Of a DNA stretch of 47,067 nt, positions 19,558-35,977 are shown piece by piece; within the stretch, counting starts at the first letter, position 1, and each line of letters opens with the position of its first letter. The notes beneath the pieces are model-generated. The model searched no databases and had not been told where the DNA came from. It saw only the letters and a program-made list of their open reading frames with translations. The stretch comes from an uncultured Coriobacteriaceae bacterium (GTDB taxonomy: Bacteria; Actinomycetota; Coriobacteriia; Coriobacteriales; Atopobiaceae), in NCBI GenBank assembly GCA_902788705.1, contig CADALE010000029.1, forward strand, positions 1 through 47,067, in the 5' to 3' direction. The translations under genes were made by a program, and so were the position numbers.

Positions 19558-19612
19558 GTTCTATCGCGTCGCCATCGAGGTAGTCGGCGGCGGCGAGACC
19601 TAGGAGGATTCT

Positions 19613-19762
19613 ATGCGCACATTGGTTACTCTCGCTTGCCAGGAGTGCAAGCGTCGTAATTACACGACGGACAAGAACAAGGCTAACAACCCTGATCGTA
19701 TTGAGTTGAAGAAATATTGCCCGTGGTGCCGCAAGCACACCCTGCACAGGGAAACCCGCTAG
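19613..19762 (+). CDS. rpmG: 50S ribosomal protein L33
   Basis: 49 residues, [12 protein letters not shown]...[13 protein letters not shown]. Two CxxC pairs form the zinc ribbon of the C+ type. The ATG follows TAGGAGGATTCT, an excellent ribosome binding site. The rpmG-tRNA-Trp-secE-nusG-rplK order is the usual actinobacterial/Firmicute arrangement. Base composition is less GC-rich than its neighbours (for example AAT, TAT, GAT codons). Confidence 0.96.
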   Translation: MRTLVTLACQECKRRNYTTDKNKANNPDRIELKKYCPWCRKHTLHRETR

Positions 19763-19776
19763 AATAGGGTCCATAC

Positions 19777-19852
19777 AGGCCAGTAGCTCCAATGGTAGAG
19801 CGGCGGTCTCCAAAACCGTTTGTTGAGGGTTCGAGTCCTTCCTGGCCTGCCA
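19777..19852 (+). tRNA. tRNA-Trp (anticodon CCA)
   Basis: Acceptor AGGCCAG/CTGGCCT, discriminator G, CCA encoded. Anticodon stem GCGGT/ACCGT with loop CTCCAAA; T-arm GAGGG-TTCGAGT-CCTTC. Lies between rpmG and secE. Confidence 0.95.
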
Positions 19853-19860
19853 GAAACACC

Positions 19861-19893
19861 ACCGGCTTTCCCCTTCGGGGGTTAGCCGGTTTC
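19861..19893 (+). terminator. Hairpin after tRNA-Trp
   Basis: ACCGGCT-ttCCCC-TTCG-GGGG-ttAGCCGGT, a long stem with a TT/TT internal mismatch, followed by TTTCC. It may partly terminate or process between tRNA-Trp and secE. Confidence 0.6.
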
Positions 19894-19928
19894 CATGATA
19901 AAGGGCATTCGTCCAGAGGGGATTAGCG

Positions 19929-20282
19929 ATGGCAAACAAGGAGCGTCAGAAGAGGAGCGCACGTCAGGCTCGCGCCCGCGAGCGCGCCGAGCTCGAGGCC
20001 ATCCAGAGCGCATCCGGCACCTCGCAGGCTAGCACCCCTGCGAAGGCCGCTGCCAAGGCTCCCGCAAAGAAGGACGGCAAGCCCGGCATCTTTGCTCGCA
20101 TGCGCACGTACCTGCATGATGTTCGCACCGAGATGCACCGTGTGGTGTGGCCTTCCAAGACCGAGCTTACCAACTACTCGGTGGCGGTGCTGGCCATGCT
20201 GGCCATCTTCGGCGTGGCCGTCTGGCTGGTCGACACCGGCTTCGTGGCGCTGCTCGTGGGCTTCACGGGGCTGAGGGGGTAA
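19929..20282 (+). CDS. secE: Preprotein translocase subunit SecE
   Basis: 117 residues. A basic, Ala/Lys-rich N-terminal extension (~1-50) precedes the conserved amphipathic helix (YLHDVRTEMHRVVWPSKTEL). A single membrane segment follows (~80-105). SecE clamps the SecY channel. It sits directly upstream of nusG with 3 nt between, the standard secE-nusG pair. Confidence 0.94.
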   Translation: MANKERQKRSARQARARERAELEAIQSASGTSQASTPAKAAAKAPAKKDGKPGIFARMRTYLHDVRTEMHRVVWPSKTELTNYSVAVLAMLAIFGVAVWLVDTGFVALLVGFTGLRG

Positions 20283-20285
20283 AAC

Positions 20286-20849
20286 ATGTCCAAGCGCTGG
20301 TTTGTCATCCACACGTACTCGGGGTACGAGAACAAGGTCAAGAACGACCTCGAGCATCGCATCGACACCTACGGCGTGGCCGACCAGATCGTTGACATCC
20401 AGATTCCCACCGAGGAGATCACGGAGGTCAAGGAGGGCGGCAAGCGCGAGACGAGGGAGTCGAAGGTGTTCCCCGGCTATGTGCTGGTGCGCATGGAGTG
20501 CGACCACGGCAACGTGGACGACGAGCTTTGGCAGATCGTGCGCAACACCCCCGGCGTGACTGGCTTCGTTGGCATCGACGGCAAGCCCACCCCGCTTCGC
20601 CGCTCGGAGTACAGCAAGATCATGCGCCGCACCAACCCCGCAAGCGTCGGCGCTCCCGTCACCAAGCACACCACCTCCAGCCTTGAGGCTGGCATGTCGG
20701 TTCGCGTGGTCTCCGGCCCCTTGGCCGACTTCGACGGCACCGTGTCTGAGGTCATGGCCGACGCCGGCAAGGTGAAGGTCATGCTCACCATCTTCGGCCG
20801 CGAGACGCCCGTCGAGCTTACGCTCGACCAGGTGGTCACCATCATCTAG
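20286..20849 (+). CDS. nusG: Transcription termination/antitermination factor NusG
   Basis: 187 residues. NGN domain (WFVIHTYSGYENKVKNDL ... FPGYVLVRM) and C-terminal KOW domain (GMSVRVVSGPLADFDGTV). NusG binds the beta' clamp helices and links RNA polymerase to Rho or ribosomes. Coupled to secE. The 99-nt gap downstream carries a promoter-like pair for the L11 operon. Confidence 0.96.
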   Translation: MSKRWFVIHTYSGYENKVKNDLEHRIDTYGVADQIVDIQIPTEEITEVKEGGKRETRESKVFPGYVLVRMECDHGNVDDELWQIVRNTPGVTGFVGIDGKPTPLRRSEYSKIMRRTNPASVGAPVTKHTTSSLEAGMSVRVVSGPLADFDGTVSEVMADAGKVKVMLTIFGRETPVELTLDQVVTII

Positions 20850-20887
20850 GAAAGGCAACACCAGTCAGGCCCTGTAATCGGTGAGGA

Positions 20888-20915
20888 TTGCTTCTCAGGG
20901 GCTGGCGTGTACGAT
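20888..20915 (+). promoter_or_regulatory. Candidate promoter of rplKA
   Basis: TTGCTT (20888-20893), 16-bp spacer, TACGAT (20910-20915), ~34 bp before rplK. Confidence 0.5.
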
Positions 20916-20948
20916 ACGAGACACTTAAACACGTTCCAGGAGGCTCAC

Positions 20949-21380
20949 ATGGCCAAGAAGAAGGTCGTCCGCGTCATCAAGCTCCAGATTCCGGCTGGTG
21001 CCGCAACCCCCGCGCCGCCCGTCGGCCCCGCCCTGGGTGCCGCCCAGGTCAACATCATGCAGTTCGTCCAGGCCTTCAACGCCGCCACGGCTGACCAGAA
21101 GGGCGACATCATCCCCGTCGAGATCTCGGTCTACGAGGACCGCAGCTTCGACTTCATCTGCAAGACCCCGCCCGCGGCCCAGCTCATCAAGAAGGCCCTG
21201 GGCATCCAGAGCGGCTCCGGCGTGCCCCAGCGCGACAAGGTTGGCCAGCTCACCCAGGAGCAGCTCACCAAGATCGCCGAGACCAAGATGCCCGACCTCA
21301 ACGCCAACGACATCGAGGCCGCCAAGCGCATCGTGGCCGGCACCGCCCGCTCCATGGGCGTCACCATCGCCGAGGACTAA
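20949..21380 (+). CDS. rplK: 50S ribosomal protein L11
   Basis: 143 residues. The N-terminal domain has the proline-rich [10 protein letters not shown] stretch and the C-terminal rRNA-binding domain ends [11 protein letters not shown]. It binds the GTPase-associated region of 23S rRNA. Two usually constant spots differ: the Lys normally found in IPAGKATP is Ala, and the QHG/QAG before VNIM is AAQ. AGGAGG 7 nt before the ATG supports this start over an in-frame ATG 14 codons upstream. Confidence 0.96.
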   Translation: MAKKKVVRVIKLQIPAGAATPAPPVGPALGAAQVNIMQFVQAFNAATADQKGDIIPVEISVYEDRSFDFICKTPPAAQLIKKALGIQSGSGVPQRDKVGQLTQEQLTKIAETKMPDLNANDIEAAKRIVAGTARSMGVTIAED

Positions 21381-21476
21381 GCTCCGCCGGCACCCAACGC
21401 GTTTTGCCCCGCAAGGGGAGAGAACAGGTGGAAGGGCGTGCAGCCCGCGATACCACGACTACCAAGGAGGTAGGAA

Positions 21477-22181
21477 ATGCCTAAGCACGGAAAGAAGTAC
21501 AAGGAGCAAGCGGCTAAGGTCGAGCGCAAGCTCTACAGCCCCAAGGCTGCCATGGAGCTCGTGAAGGAGCTCGCCGCTGCCAAGTTTGACGAGACCGTCG
21601 AGGTTTCGATTCGCCTTGGCGTCGACACCCGCAAGGCCGACCAGAACGTCCGTGGCTCCATCAGCCTGCCCCACGGCACCGGCAAGACCGTGCGCGTCGC
21701 CGTGTTCGCCGAGGGCGAGAAGGCTCGCGAGGCCGAGGCCGCTGGCGCCGAGGTCGTCGGCTCCGACGACCTGATCGCCGAGATCCAGGCCGGCAACCTC
21801 AACTTTGACGCCGCCATCGCCACGCCCAACATGATGGGCAGGGTCGGTCGCCTCGGCCGTATCCTCGGCCCCCGTGGCCTCATGCCCAACCCCAAGCTGG
21901 GCACCGTCACCATGGACGTCGACCGCATGGTGCGCGAGCTCAAGGCGGGCCGCGTCGAGTACCGTGCCGACCGTTACGGCATCTGCCATGTGCCCCTGGG
22001 CAAGGTGTCCTTCGACACCCAGATGCTGGTGGAGAACTACGCCGCGCTGCTCACCGAGCTGCTGCGCGTGAAGCCGTCCACGGCCAAGGGCCGCTACGTC
22101 AAGTCGGTCACCTTCTCCTCCACCATGGGCCCGGGCGTCAAGGTTGACCCGCTGCGCACCCGCCAGTTCATGGAGGACTAG
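21477..22181 (+). CDS. rplA: 50S ribosomal protein L1
   Basis: 234 residues with the L1 signature region ([24 protein letters not shown]). It binds the mobile L1 stalk of 23S rRNA and in many bacteria represses its own operon by binding the leader mRNA. Start supported by AAGGAGGTAGGAA. It follows rplK by 96 nt and is closed by a strong terminator, so rplKA and rplJL are separate transcripts. Confidence 0.96.
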   Translation: MPKHGKKYKEQAAKVERKLYSPKAAMELVKELAAAKFDETVEVSIRLGVDTRKADQNVRGSISLPHGTGKTVRVAVFAEGEKAREAEAAGAEVVGSDDLIAEIQAGNLNFDAAIATPNMMGRVGRLGRILGPRGLMPNPKLGTVTMDVDRMVRELKAGRVEYRADRYGICHVPLGKVSFDTQMLVENYAALLTELLRVKPSTAKGRYVKSVTFSSTMGPGVKVDPLRTRQFMED

Positions 22182-22197
22182 CGTCAACGCACCCTTC

Positions 22198-22234
22198 GCA
22201 GGTCGATGGAGGTTTGCCCCATCGACCTGCTTGT
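22198..22234 (+). terminator. rplKA terminator
   Basis: GCAGGTCGATGG paired with CCATCGACCTGC across a ~9-nt loop, followed by TTGT. Confidence 0.8.
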
Positions 22235-22247
22235 ACTGCTCTTCCGC

Positions 22248-22276
22248 TTGACAGCGCGCTGCCAAGCTGAGAGAAT
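22248..22276 (+). promoter_or_regulatory. Promoter of rplJL
   Basis: TTGACA (22248-22253), 17-bp spacer, GAGAAT (22271-22276), just after the rplA terminator and ~30 nt before the L10 leader. Confidence 0.7.
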
Positions 22277-22310
22277 GCACGATGCCCACAAGGGCGCACA
22301 CATAGCACGT

Positions 22311-22419
22311 CCGCTGCCAGAGACAGCCGGTGCCGAGAGGCTTAATGGGATTTCCCGCCTGCCGAGGTGGTCTTGAATAGCACCTTTGAGACCCCGTATG
22401 GCTGCGCCAGCGGGGCCTC
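22311..22419 (+). ncRNA. Ribosomal protein L10 leader with attenuator hairpin
   Basis: The stretch AGACAGCCGGTGCCGAGAGG, then CTTAAT, then CCTGCCGAGGTGG matches the conserved core I know for the L10 leader, where L10(L12)4 binds to repress rplJL. It is followed by a hairpin with GAG-CCCCG/CGGGG-CTC arms (22388-22419) that could act as the regulated structure. The rplJ start lies 64 nt further on. Confidence 0.8.
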
Positions 22420-22483
22420 ATGCGTAAGGACCCGCTTTTGTGGCGGAAGTGCCCGATTCGCACGCAAGGGAGGTGTAACACAC

Positions 22484-23041
22484 ATGCCAGCTCAGTCGAA
22501 GTACGATATGCTCGCGAAGGTGAAGGCGTCGTTCGAGGCCTCTACCGGCTTCTTCGTGATCAACTACCGTCTGCCGTTCAACGAGAACAACGAGACTGTC
22601 TTCCACGGCCTCACCGTGAAGGACTCCCAGGAGCTTCGTCGCGCCCTGCGCGAGGTTGGTGGCTCCATGAAGGTGTACAAGAACAACATCGTCAAGATCG
22701 CCCTCGAGGAGGCAGGCCTGCCCACCATGGACGAGACGCTCGTGGGTACCTGCGCCTACGTGTTCTTTGGCAGCGACCCCGTGTCGGTGGCCAAGGTCCT
22801 GAGGGAGTACGCCAAGAAGAGCAAGAAGATCGAGGTCATCGGCGGCATTGCCGACGGCGTTGCGCTCAACGCCGAGGAGGCCAAGGCCTACGCCGACCTT
22901 CCCAGCTACGAGGAGCTCATTGGTCAGATCGCCGGCCTCATCAGCGGGTTCGCCCGTGGCCTCGCGGTTGCCATCAACGAGATCCCTGGTGGCCTCGCAC
23001 GTACCATCAACGCCGTTTCCGAGCAGAAGCAGGCCGCATAG
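22484..23041 (+). CDS. rplJ: 50S ribosomal protein L10
   Basis: 185 residues; anchors the L7/L12 stalk to 23S rRNA. The N-terminal globular domain contains GLTVKDSQELRRALRE and KVYKNNIVKIALEE, and the C-terminal helix binds L12 dimers. An unusual ~12-residue insertion (LPFNENNETVFH) sits between the VINYR strand and GLTV, which are normally adjacent. AGGGAGG before ATG 22484 fixes the start; the upstream open frame lies in the leader RNA. Confidence 0.95.
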   Translation: MPAQSKYDMLAKVKASFEASTGFFVINYRLPFNENNETVFHGLTVKDSQELRRALREVGGSMKVYKNNIVKIALEEAGLPTMDETLVGTCAYVFFGSDPVSVAKVLREYAKKSKKIEVIGGIADGVALNAEEAKAYADLPSYEELIGQIAGLISGFARGLAVAINEIPGGLARTINAVSEQKQAA

Positions 23042-23143
23042 CCTGCCGCCCCTGCACGGCAAGAGCAACCGGGACGCCTGTTGGGGTCCCACGAAGACAG
23101 AAACACGCCATGCGAGACGCATGGGACCGAAAGGAACAAGAAA

Positions 23144-23527
23144 ATGGCTAAGCTTACCGCTGCTGAGATCGTTGAAGCCCTCAAGGAGATGACCCTTCTC
23201 GAGGCCTCTGAGCTCGTCAAGTCCATCGAGGAGACCTTCGGCGTCTCCGCCGCCGCCCCCGTGGCAGTCGCCGCTGCTGGCGCCGCTCCTGCCGAGGCCG
23301 AGGAGGTCGAGGAGAAGACCAGCTTCGACGTCGAGCTGACCGCCTTCGGCGACAAGAAGATCGCCGTCATCAAGGTCGTCCGCAAGCTCACCGGCCTGGG
23401 CCTCAAGGAGGCCAAGGACGCCGTCGAGGGCGCTCCCAAGATCATCCTCGAGGGCCTCAAGAAGGAGGACGCCGAGGCTGCGAAGGCCGAGCTCGAGGCC
23501 GAGGGCGCTACCGTCACCCTGAAGTAG
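23144..23527 (+). CDS. rplL: 50S ribosomal protein L7/L12
   Basis: 127 residues. N-terminal dimerisation helices ([28 protein letters not shown]), Ala/Glu hinge (~38-57), and the C-terminal factor-binding domain with [24 protein letters not shown]. Multi-copy stalk protein recruiting translation GTPases. AAAGGAAC precedes the ATG. It follows rplJ by 102 nt and ends in a strong terminator. Confidence 0.97.
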   Translation: MAKLTAAEIVEALKEMTLLEASELVKSIEETFGVSAAAPVAVAAAGAAPAEAEEVEEKTSFDVELTAFGDKKIAVIKVVRKLTGLGLKEAKDAVEGAPKIILEGLKKEDAEAAKAELEAEGATVTLK

Positions 23528-23551
23528 TCTGGGTTTACCCTACGATTGCGA

Positions 23552-23584
23552 GGGGCTGGCTCCTGCGGGGGCCAGCCCCTTTTG
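23552..23584 (+). terminator. rplJL terminator
   Basis: GGGGCTGGC-tcctgcgggg-GCCAGCCCC followed by TTTT, 25 nt after the rplL stop. Confidence 0.9.
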
Positions 23585-23607
23585 CGTGGTGACGAGTAGT
23601 GTTTGGC

Positions 23608-23934
23608 GGGACAACGCACCCCTCGCGGGTGAGATGTTGCGAGTTGGGGCTGTTTTGCGGGACAACGCACCCCAGGCGGGTGAGATGTTGCAGCTATTGG
23701 CTGTCCCGCGGGACAACGCACCCCCGGCGGGTGAGATGTTGCACGGAGGGGTCCCACGGCGGGACAACGCACCCCTCGCGGGTGAGATGTTGCACCGAAG
23801 GCACCTCCAGCGGGACAACGCACCCCTGACGGGTGAGACGTTGCACGGCGGGGCCGTTTGGAGGGACAACACACCCCTCTCGGGTGAGATGTTGCACCGA
23901 AGGCACCTCCCGCGGGACAACGCACCCCGGGCGC
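23608..23934 (+). repeat. 51-bp phased hairpin array (7 units) before rpoB
   Basis: GGGACAAC starts at 23608, 23659, 23710, 23761, 23812, 23863 and 23914: every step is exactly 51 bp. Each unit holds a hairpin with outer arms CAAC/GTTG and inner arms CACCC/GGGTG around ~5 nt, then ~20 nt of variable linker, some shared between units (CACCGAAGGCACCTCC twice). Unrelated in sequence to the 52-bp family. It lies after the rplL terminator and before the rpoB promoters. Confidence 0.92.
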
Positions 23935-23996
23935 AGCCGCCCAAACCGCTTGCCCACGATAATCGGCCGTGCAACTATAATGAACATCCGCAGGAC

Positions 23997-24026
23997 TTTG
24001 TGAGACAGCCTCACATGCGCTACAAT
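23997..24026 (+). promoter_or_regulatory. Candidate rpoBC promoter P1
   Basis: TTGTGA (23997-24002), 18-bp spacer, TACAAT (24021-24026). Another -10-like TATAAT lies at 23976-23981 but with a poor -35 (TTGCCC, 20 bp away). Confidence 0.55.
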
Positions 24027-24140
24027 GACCTGTCACGGAGTCCCGACACAACACCTTCACAATCGAAAAGGCATTTCCGCAGGTCAGGTGCAAGAACTTT
24101 CTATATAGTCGAAATCCACTGCGATGTCAAGACTTTTTAA

Positions 24141-24169
24141 TTGACCAGAAGTCTGCAGTCCGGTATTTT
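24141..24169 (+). promoter_or_regulatory. Candidate rpoBC promoter P2
   Basis: TTGACC (24141-24146), 17-bp spacer, TATTTT (24164-24169), ~50 bp before the rpoB start. The 24080-24205 stretch is markedly AT-rich for this genome, and TATAGT at 24104-24109 is a further -10-like hexamer. Confidence 0.6.
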
Positions 24170-24220
24170 TATAGATTGCGCAACTGCCGCCTTTTTACAC
24201 AATTGAGGAGGAAGTGCCTG

Positions 24221-27694
<3,474 letters not shown>

Positions 27695-27699
27695 AGAAC

Positions 27700-32127
<4,428 letters not shown>

Positions 32128-32148
32128 CGCGACTCACACGAGCTGTTG

Positions 32149-32192
32149 CGAGGGGCGTGACGGGGGAGACCCGCCACGCCCCTCGTTCTGTT
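32149..32192 (+). terminator. rpoBC terminator
   Basis: CGAGGGGCGTG paired with CACGCCCCTCG across a ~14-nt loop, followed by TTCTGTTTG. Confidence 0.88.
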
Positions 32193-32365
32193 TGTGGGGT
32201 AGGGGAGCGACGCATGGGCAGCCGTGGGAAGGGAGGCTGAGAAGGCTAGGCCGTGCCGCAGCCCGCCCAGCCGGCCGTTTGTCTCGCGTGCGTTACGCGA
32301 CGCCCCCGCAAGCTGCCAGCAGTGCTAGAGTAGGCGCAACGCTCGACCGAGGAGAAGGAACCGCC

Positions 32366-32959
32366 ATGGAGCCTGCCAACCTAGGCGCACGCCAGGACAT
32401 CGCCAACCGCATCCGCTCGCTTCGCGAGGACAGCGACCTCACCATCGAGGACATGGCCATAGCCACGGGCCGCTCGCCCGAGGAGTACGCCGCGCGCGAA
32501 AGCGGCGAGATGGACCTCACGTTCACCTTCGTGTACAAGTGCGCCATGAAGTTTGGCGTCGACGTGGTCGAGATCCTCACGGGTGAGAGCCCGCGCCTCA
32601 AGCACTACTCCATCGTGCGCGCTGGCGAGGGCCTGCCCCTCGAGCGCAGCACCGACTTCCACTACCTGCACAAGGCCCCGCACTTCAAGGACCGTCTGGG
32701 CGAGGTCTTCCTCGTCGACGTGCCCTACCAGCCCGAAAGCCAGAACGAGCCCATCCACCTGTCCTACCACAACGGGCAGGAGCTTGACTACGTGCTCGTC
32801 GGGCGCCTGCGCTTCCGCTTCGAGGACCACTTCGAGGAGGTCGGCGTCGGCGACACGCTGTTCTACGATTCCGGCCGTGGTCACGGCATGATCGCCATCG
32901 GCGGCGAGGATGCGCAGATCCTGGCCGTGGTGTTCAACCCGAGGGACGAGATTATCTAG
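32366..32959 (+). CDS. XRE-type helix-turn-helix regulator with cupin domain
   Basis: 197 residues. N-terminal XRE-like DNA-binding domain (~8-75: IANRIRSLREDSDLTIEDMAIATG) and a C-terminal cupin_2 barrel (~120-190: LSYHNGQELDYVLVGRLRFRFEDH...DTLFYDSGRGHGMIAIGG). The family contains dedicated regulators of neighbouring catabolic or CoA-ligase genes that bind a small ligand in the cupin. The ATG follows GAGGAGAAGG. The acyl-CoA ligase gene 153 nt downstream is the likely target. I see no obvious operator palindrome in between. Confidence 0.85.
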   Translation: MEPANLGARQDIANRIRSLREDSDLTIEDMAIATGRSPEEYAARESGEMDLTFTFVYKCAMKFGVDVVEILTGESPRLKHYSIVRAGEGLPLERSTDFHYLHKAPHFKDRLGEVFLVDVPYQPESQNEPIHLSYHNGQELDYVLVGRLRFRFEDHFEEVGVGDTLFYDSGRGHGMIAIGGEDAQILAVVFNPRDEII

Positions 32960-33112
32960 GCATCGCCCGCTTTCCTGCGGACGGTGCCGTTAAACCAATA
33001 CCTGACATCAGTCACGTGACGCTGCAGGCTGGCCCTGCATGCCAAGACTGGCCCGATGCTAGGTTGCATGCCACCCCTCCCTTGCACACCACCAACGTTA
33101 GGATCACACGCC

Positions 33113-34906
33113 ATGCGCTACCTCAGCGAGAACTACCTTTCCGAAAGCCGCGACCGCACCGGTCAAGTGGCCCACCTCTCCCTGCACTACCCGAACACCT
33201 TCAACTGGGCCTACGACGTGGTTGACGACATCGCCACCGTCGAGCCCGACCGCCCTGCCATGGTGTGGTGCAACCCCGAGGGGGAGGAGCACCGCTTTAG
33301 CTTTGGCGACATGAAGTACTGGTCGGACAAGTGCGCAAACTTCCTGGTGGCGCAGGGCGTGCGCAAGGGCGACGCCGTGCTGGTCATCCTGAGGCGCCAC
33401 TACCAGTTTTGGATCTGCGCGCTGGCCCTGCACAAGATTGGTGCCCTGCTGGTACCGGCCACCTTCATGCTGCGCGAGCACGACCTCGAGTATCGCCTGA
33501 AGGCCGCCGGCATCAAGGCCGTGGTGTGCACCGACGCCGGCGCCATCGCCGACGTGTGCGACGCTGTGGCTCCCAGCTGCCCCGACCTCAAGGTGAAGAT
33601 GCTGGTTGCCGCCGGTGGCGCGGGCCTGGCCGTGAGCGAGCCCAGCTTCGAGCCCAGCCGCCATCGCTCGCTCTCCGGCCCCGAGCATGTGTGCGAGCTT
33701 ACGTGCGACCGCCCCGGCTGGGTTGACTTCAATGCGGGCGTGCGCGCAGCAAGCGACTTCTGGGGCCGCATCCCCACCACGGTGGACGAGCCCATGATCA
33801 TGTACTTCAGCAGCGGCACGTCGGGCAACCCCAAGATGGTGCTGCACGACTACACCTACGCGCTGGCCCACACCATCACCGCCAAGCTGTGGCACAACGT
33901 GGTGGGCGACCACGGGCTGCACTTCACCATCGCCGACACGGGCTGGGGCAAGGCCGTGTGGGGTAAGTTCTACGGCGCATGGACCATGGAGGCCTGCGTC
34001 TTCACCTACGACTTCGACCGCTTCCACGCCGACGAGATCCTCTCGCTCATCGACCGCTATGGCGTCACCACGCTGTGCTGCCCGCCCACGATGTATCGCC
34101 TGATGATGCAGTCCGACTTCAAGCGCTACCGCCTCAACTCGCTGGTGTACTGCACCACCGCCGGCGAGGCGCTGAACCCCGACCTGTACGACTTCTGGAA
34201 GAAGCACACGGGGCTGACCATCTACGAGGGCTTCGGCCAGACCGAGACGCCGCTCACCGTGGCCAACCTCAACGGGAGCCACCCCAAGCCGGGCAGCATG
34301 GGCAAGATCGTTCCGCTGTACGACATCCGCGTGCTGCGCGACGACGGCACCGAGTGCGAGGACGGCGAGACGGGCGAGATCTGCATCCGCTACGACCGTG
34401 AGCACAAGCCCGAGGGCATCATGGTGGGGTACTACCGCGACCCCGAGAAGACAGCCGAGGCCATCCACGACGGCTGGTACCACACCGGCGACACCGCCTG
34501 GCGCGACGAGGACAACTACCTGTGGTACGTGGGCCGCAACGACGACGTGATCAAGAGCTCGGGCTACCGCATTGGCCCCACTGAGATCGAGAGCGTGCTG
34601 CTGACCCATGCGGCCGTGCGCGAGTGCGCGGTGACCGGCGTGCCCGACCCCGTGCGCGGCAAGGCCGTGAAGGCCACGATCGTGCTGCAGGTCGGCTACG
34701 AGGGAACCCCCGAGCTTACCAAGGAGCTGCAGCGCTACGTGAAGCAGGAGACCGCACCGTACAAGTTCCCGCGCATCATCGACTATGTGGACGCGCTGCC
34801 CAAGACCGTGAACGGCAAGATCCGCCGCGTGGCCATCCGCAAGCGCGACGAGGAGCTGGCCGCGGCCAAGGCCGACGCGCAGGACAAGAAGGACGGCCTC
34901 ATCTAG
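33113..34906 (+). CDS. AMP-forming acyl-CoA synthetase, MACS-like (copy 1)
   Basis: 597 residues of the ANL superfamily. P-loop YFSSGTSGNPKMVLH (~231-246), then GFGQTE, YHTGDTAWRDEDNY, NDDVIKSSGYRIGPTEIES and the catalytic C-terminal lysine in VNGKIRR. Activates a carboxylic acid with ATP and CoA; the overall look is that of medium/branched/aryl-acid ligases. It is a paralogue of the gene at 41104: the first 40 residues align without gaps, which fixes the start at ATG 33113 rather than the in-frame ATG at 33056. It follows the XRE-cupin regulator. Substrate unknown. Confidence 0.88.
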   Translation: MRYLSENYLSESRDRTGQVAHLSLHYPNTFNWAYDVVDDIATVEPDRPAMVWCNPEGEEHRFSFGDMKYWSDKCANFLVAQGVRKGDAVLVILRRHYQFWICALALHKIGALLVPATFMLREHDLEYRLKAAGIKAVVCTDAGAIADVCDAVAPSCPDLKVKMLVAAGGAGLAVSEPSFEPSRHRSLSGPEHVCELTCDRPGWVDFNAGVRAASDFWGRIPTTVDEPMIMYFSSGTSGNPKMVLHDYTYALAHTITAKLWHNVVGDHGLHFTIADTGWGKAVWGKFYGAWTMEACVFTYDFDRFHADEILSLIDRYGVTTLCCPPTMYRLMMQSDFKRYRLNSLVYCTTAGEALNPDLYDFWKKHTGLTIYEGFGQTETPLTVANLNGSHPKPGSMGKIVPLYDIRVLRDDGTECEDGETGEICIRYDREHKPEGIMVGYYRDPEKTAEAIHDGWYHTGDTAWRDEDNYLWYVGRNDDVIKSSGYRIGPTEIESVLLTHAAVRECAVTGVPDPVRGKAVKATIVLQVGYEGTPELTKELQRYVKQETAPYKFPRIIDYVDALPKTVNGKIRRVAIRKRDEELAAAKADAQDKKDGLI

Positions 34907-34914
34907 AGGGGCGA

Positions 34915-34971
34915 TACCAAAGGGGATACTCCCTTTTGGTACGGTTCCAAAGGGGATACTCCCTTTTGGAA
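34915..34971 (+). repeat. Tandem CCAAAGGGG-type hairpins with compensatory change
   Basis: Two 27-nt hairpins (34915-34941 and 34945-34971) share the core CCAAAGGGGATACTCCC TTTTGG. The outermost pairs differ, TA...TA in the first and TT...AA in the second, so both remain paired. Lies between the CoA ligase and a methyltransferase; might also terminate transcription in either direction. Confidence 0.85.
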
Positions 34972-35009
34972 CCCCCCGGCATGAGGCCAAGACAGGTAGG
35001 CATCCATCC

Positions 35010-35846
35010 ATGAGGATCATCCGCATCACCGACTTCGAGGACCCGCGCATCGACAGCTACGTGCGCCTCACCAACCACCAGCTGCGCAGGCAGCCGTACG
35101 ACCTGCATGGCGGCGAGGGCGTGATGATCGCCGAGTCGCGCTTCGTGATCGAGGCGCTGCTCGAGCTTGGGCACCTGCCCAACTCGCTGCTGCTCGACGA
35201 GCGGCACCTCGACTCGATGGCGGCCGTTCTGGAGAGCCTGCCTGCGCGCACCCCGGTGTACGTGGCAACCCGTGAGGTGATCACGCAGGTGGTGGGCTTC
35301 GAGGTGACGCGCGGCTACCTTGCGTCGTTCGCGCGCCCTGTGGAGCGCATGCCTGCCGACGTGCTGGAGGGCGCCCGTCGCGTGGCGGTGCTCGAGGGGC
35401 TTGTGGACGTGACCAACATGGGCGCCATCTTTCGCTCGGCGGCGGCCTTGGGCATCGACGCCGTGCTGCTGTCGCCCAACTGCGCCGACCCCTACAGTCG
35501 CCGGGCGCTGCGCGTGTCGATGGGTTGCGTGCTCAAGGTGCCTTGGGCGCGCGCGTCCGAGCTGGCTGGCATGTGGCCTCTGGGCACGAGCAGGATCCTG
35601 CACGAACGGGGCTTCCACTGTGCGGCGCTGGCCCTGCGCGACGATGCGGTGCCAATCGACGACCCAGCGCTCAAGGAGCACGACAGGCTGGCCCTGTTCC
35701 TGGGTACCGAGGGATGGGGGCTCACGCAGCCGGCGCTGGACGCCTGCGACTCAAGCGTCATCATCCCCATGGCCAACGGGGTGGACTCGCTCAACGTTGC
35801 CGCCGCGGCCGCGGTGGCCTTCTGGGAGCTGCGGCTTCGTCCCTAG
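35010..35846 (+). CDS. SpoU/TrmH-family RNA 2'-O-methyltransferase
   Basis: 278 residues. N-terminal substrate-binding domain (~1-115), then the trefoil-knot SPOUT domain with its three motifs: LVDVTNMGAIFRSAAALG, LFLGTEGWGL and IPMANGVDSLNVAAAAAV. It transfers methyl from SAM to a ribose 2'-OH of tRNA or rRNA; the target cannot be told. It differs from rlmB at 15648 by lacking the basic tail. Ribosome binding site weak (AGGTAGG). Flanked by hairpin repeats on both sides, with no functional link to neighbours. Confidence 0.88.
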   Translation: MRIIRITDFEDPRIDSYVRLTNHQLRRQPYDLHGGEGVMIAESRFVIEALLELGHLPNSLLLDERHLDSMAAVLESLPARTPVYVATREVITQVVGFEVTRGYLASFARPVERMPADVLEGARRVAVLEGLVDVTNMGAIFRSAAALGIDAVLLSPNCADPYSRRALRVSMGCVLKVPWARASELAGMWPLGTSRILHERGFHCAALALRDDAVPIDDPALKEHDRLALFLGTEGWGLTQPALDACDSSVIIPMANGVDSLNVAAAAAVAFWELRLRP

Positions 35847-35943
35847 GGCTCAAAAGAGGAGTATCCCTTTCGCAGCCCGTACCAAAAGGGGGTGACCCTT
35901 TTGGATCACGCCCCGCGCAGGCAACGTTTCCCTTTGGTATACA
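35846..35943 (+). repeat. Hairpins of the CCAAAGGG family after the methyltransferase
   Basis: Three pieces: GGGCT...AGCCC enclosing AAAAGAGGAGTATCCCTTT (35846-35877); ACCAAAAGGG-GGTGA-CCCTTTTGGA (about 35881-35905); and a half copy CCCTTTGGTAT (~35932-35942). No gene in 35847-36156 apart from the short leader ORF; the remainder is promoter and leader of the next gene. Confidence 0.75.
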
Positions 35944-35977
35944 GCTCCCCATCGCCTCGCCGCGCGCCATTTTCCGG

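Noticed and set aside
23970..23985. TATAAT at 23976 as the main rpoB promoter
   Set aside because: A perfect -10 but the nearest -35-like hexamer is 20 bp away; the pairs at 23997 and 24141 are better spaced. Kept only as a possible extra start.
33056..33112. Upstream ATG for ligase copy 1
   Set aside because: Adds 19 low-complexity residues without a ribosome binding site; the paralogue aligns from ATG 33113.
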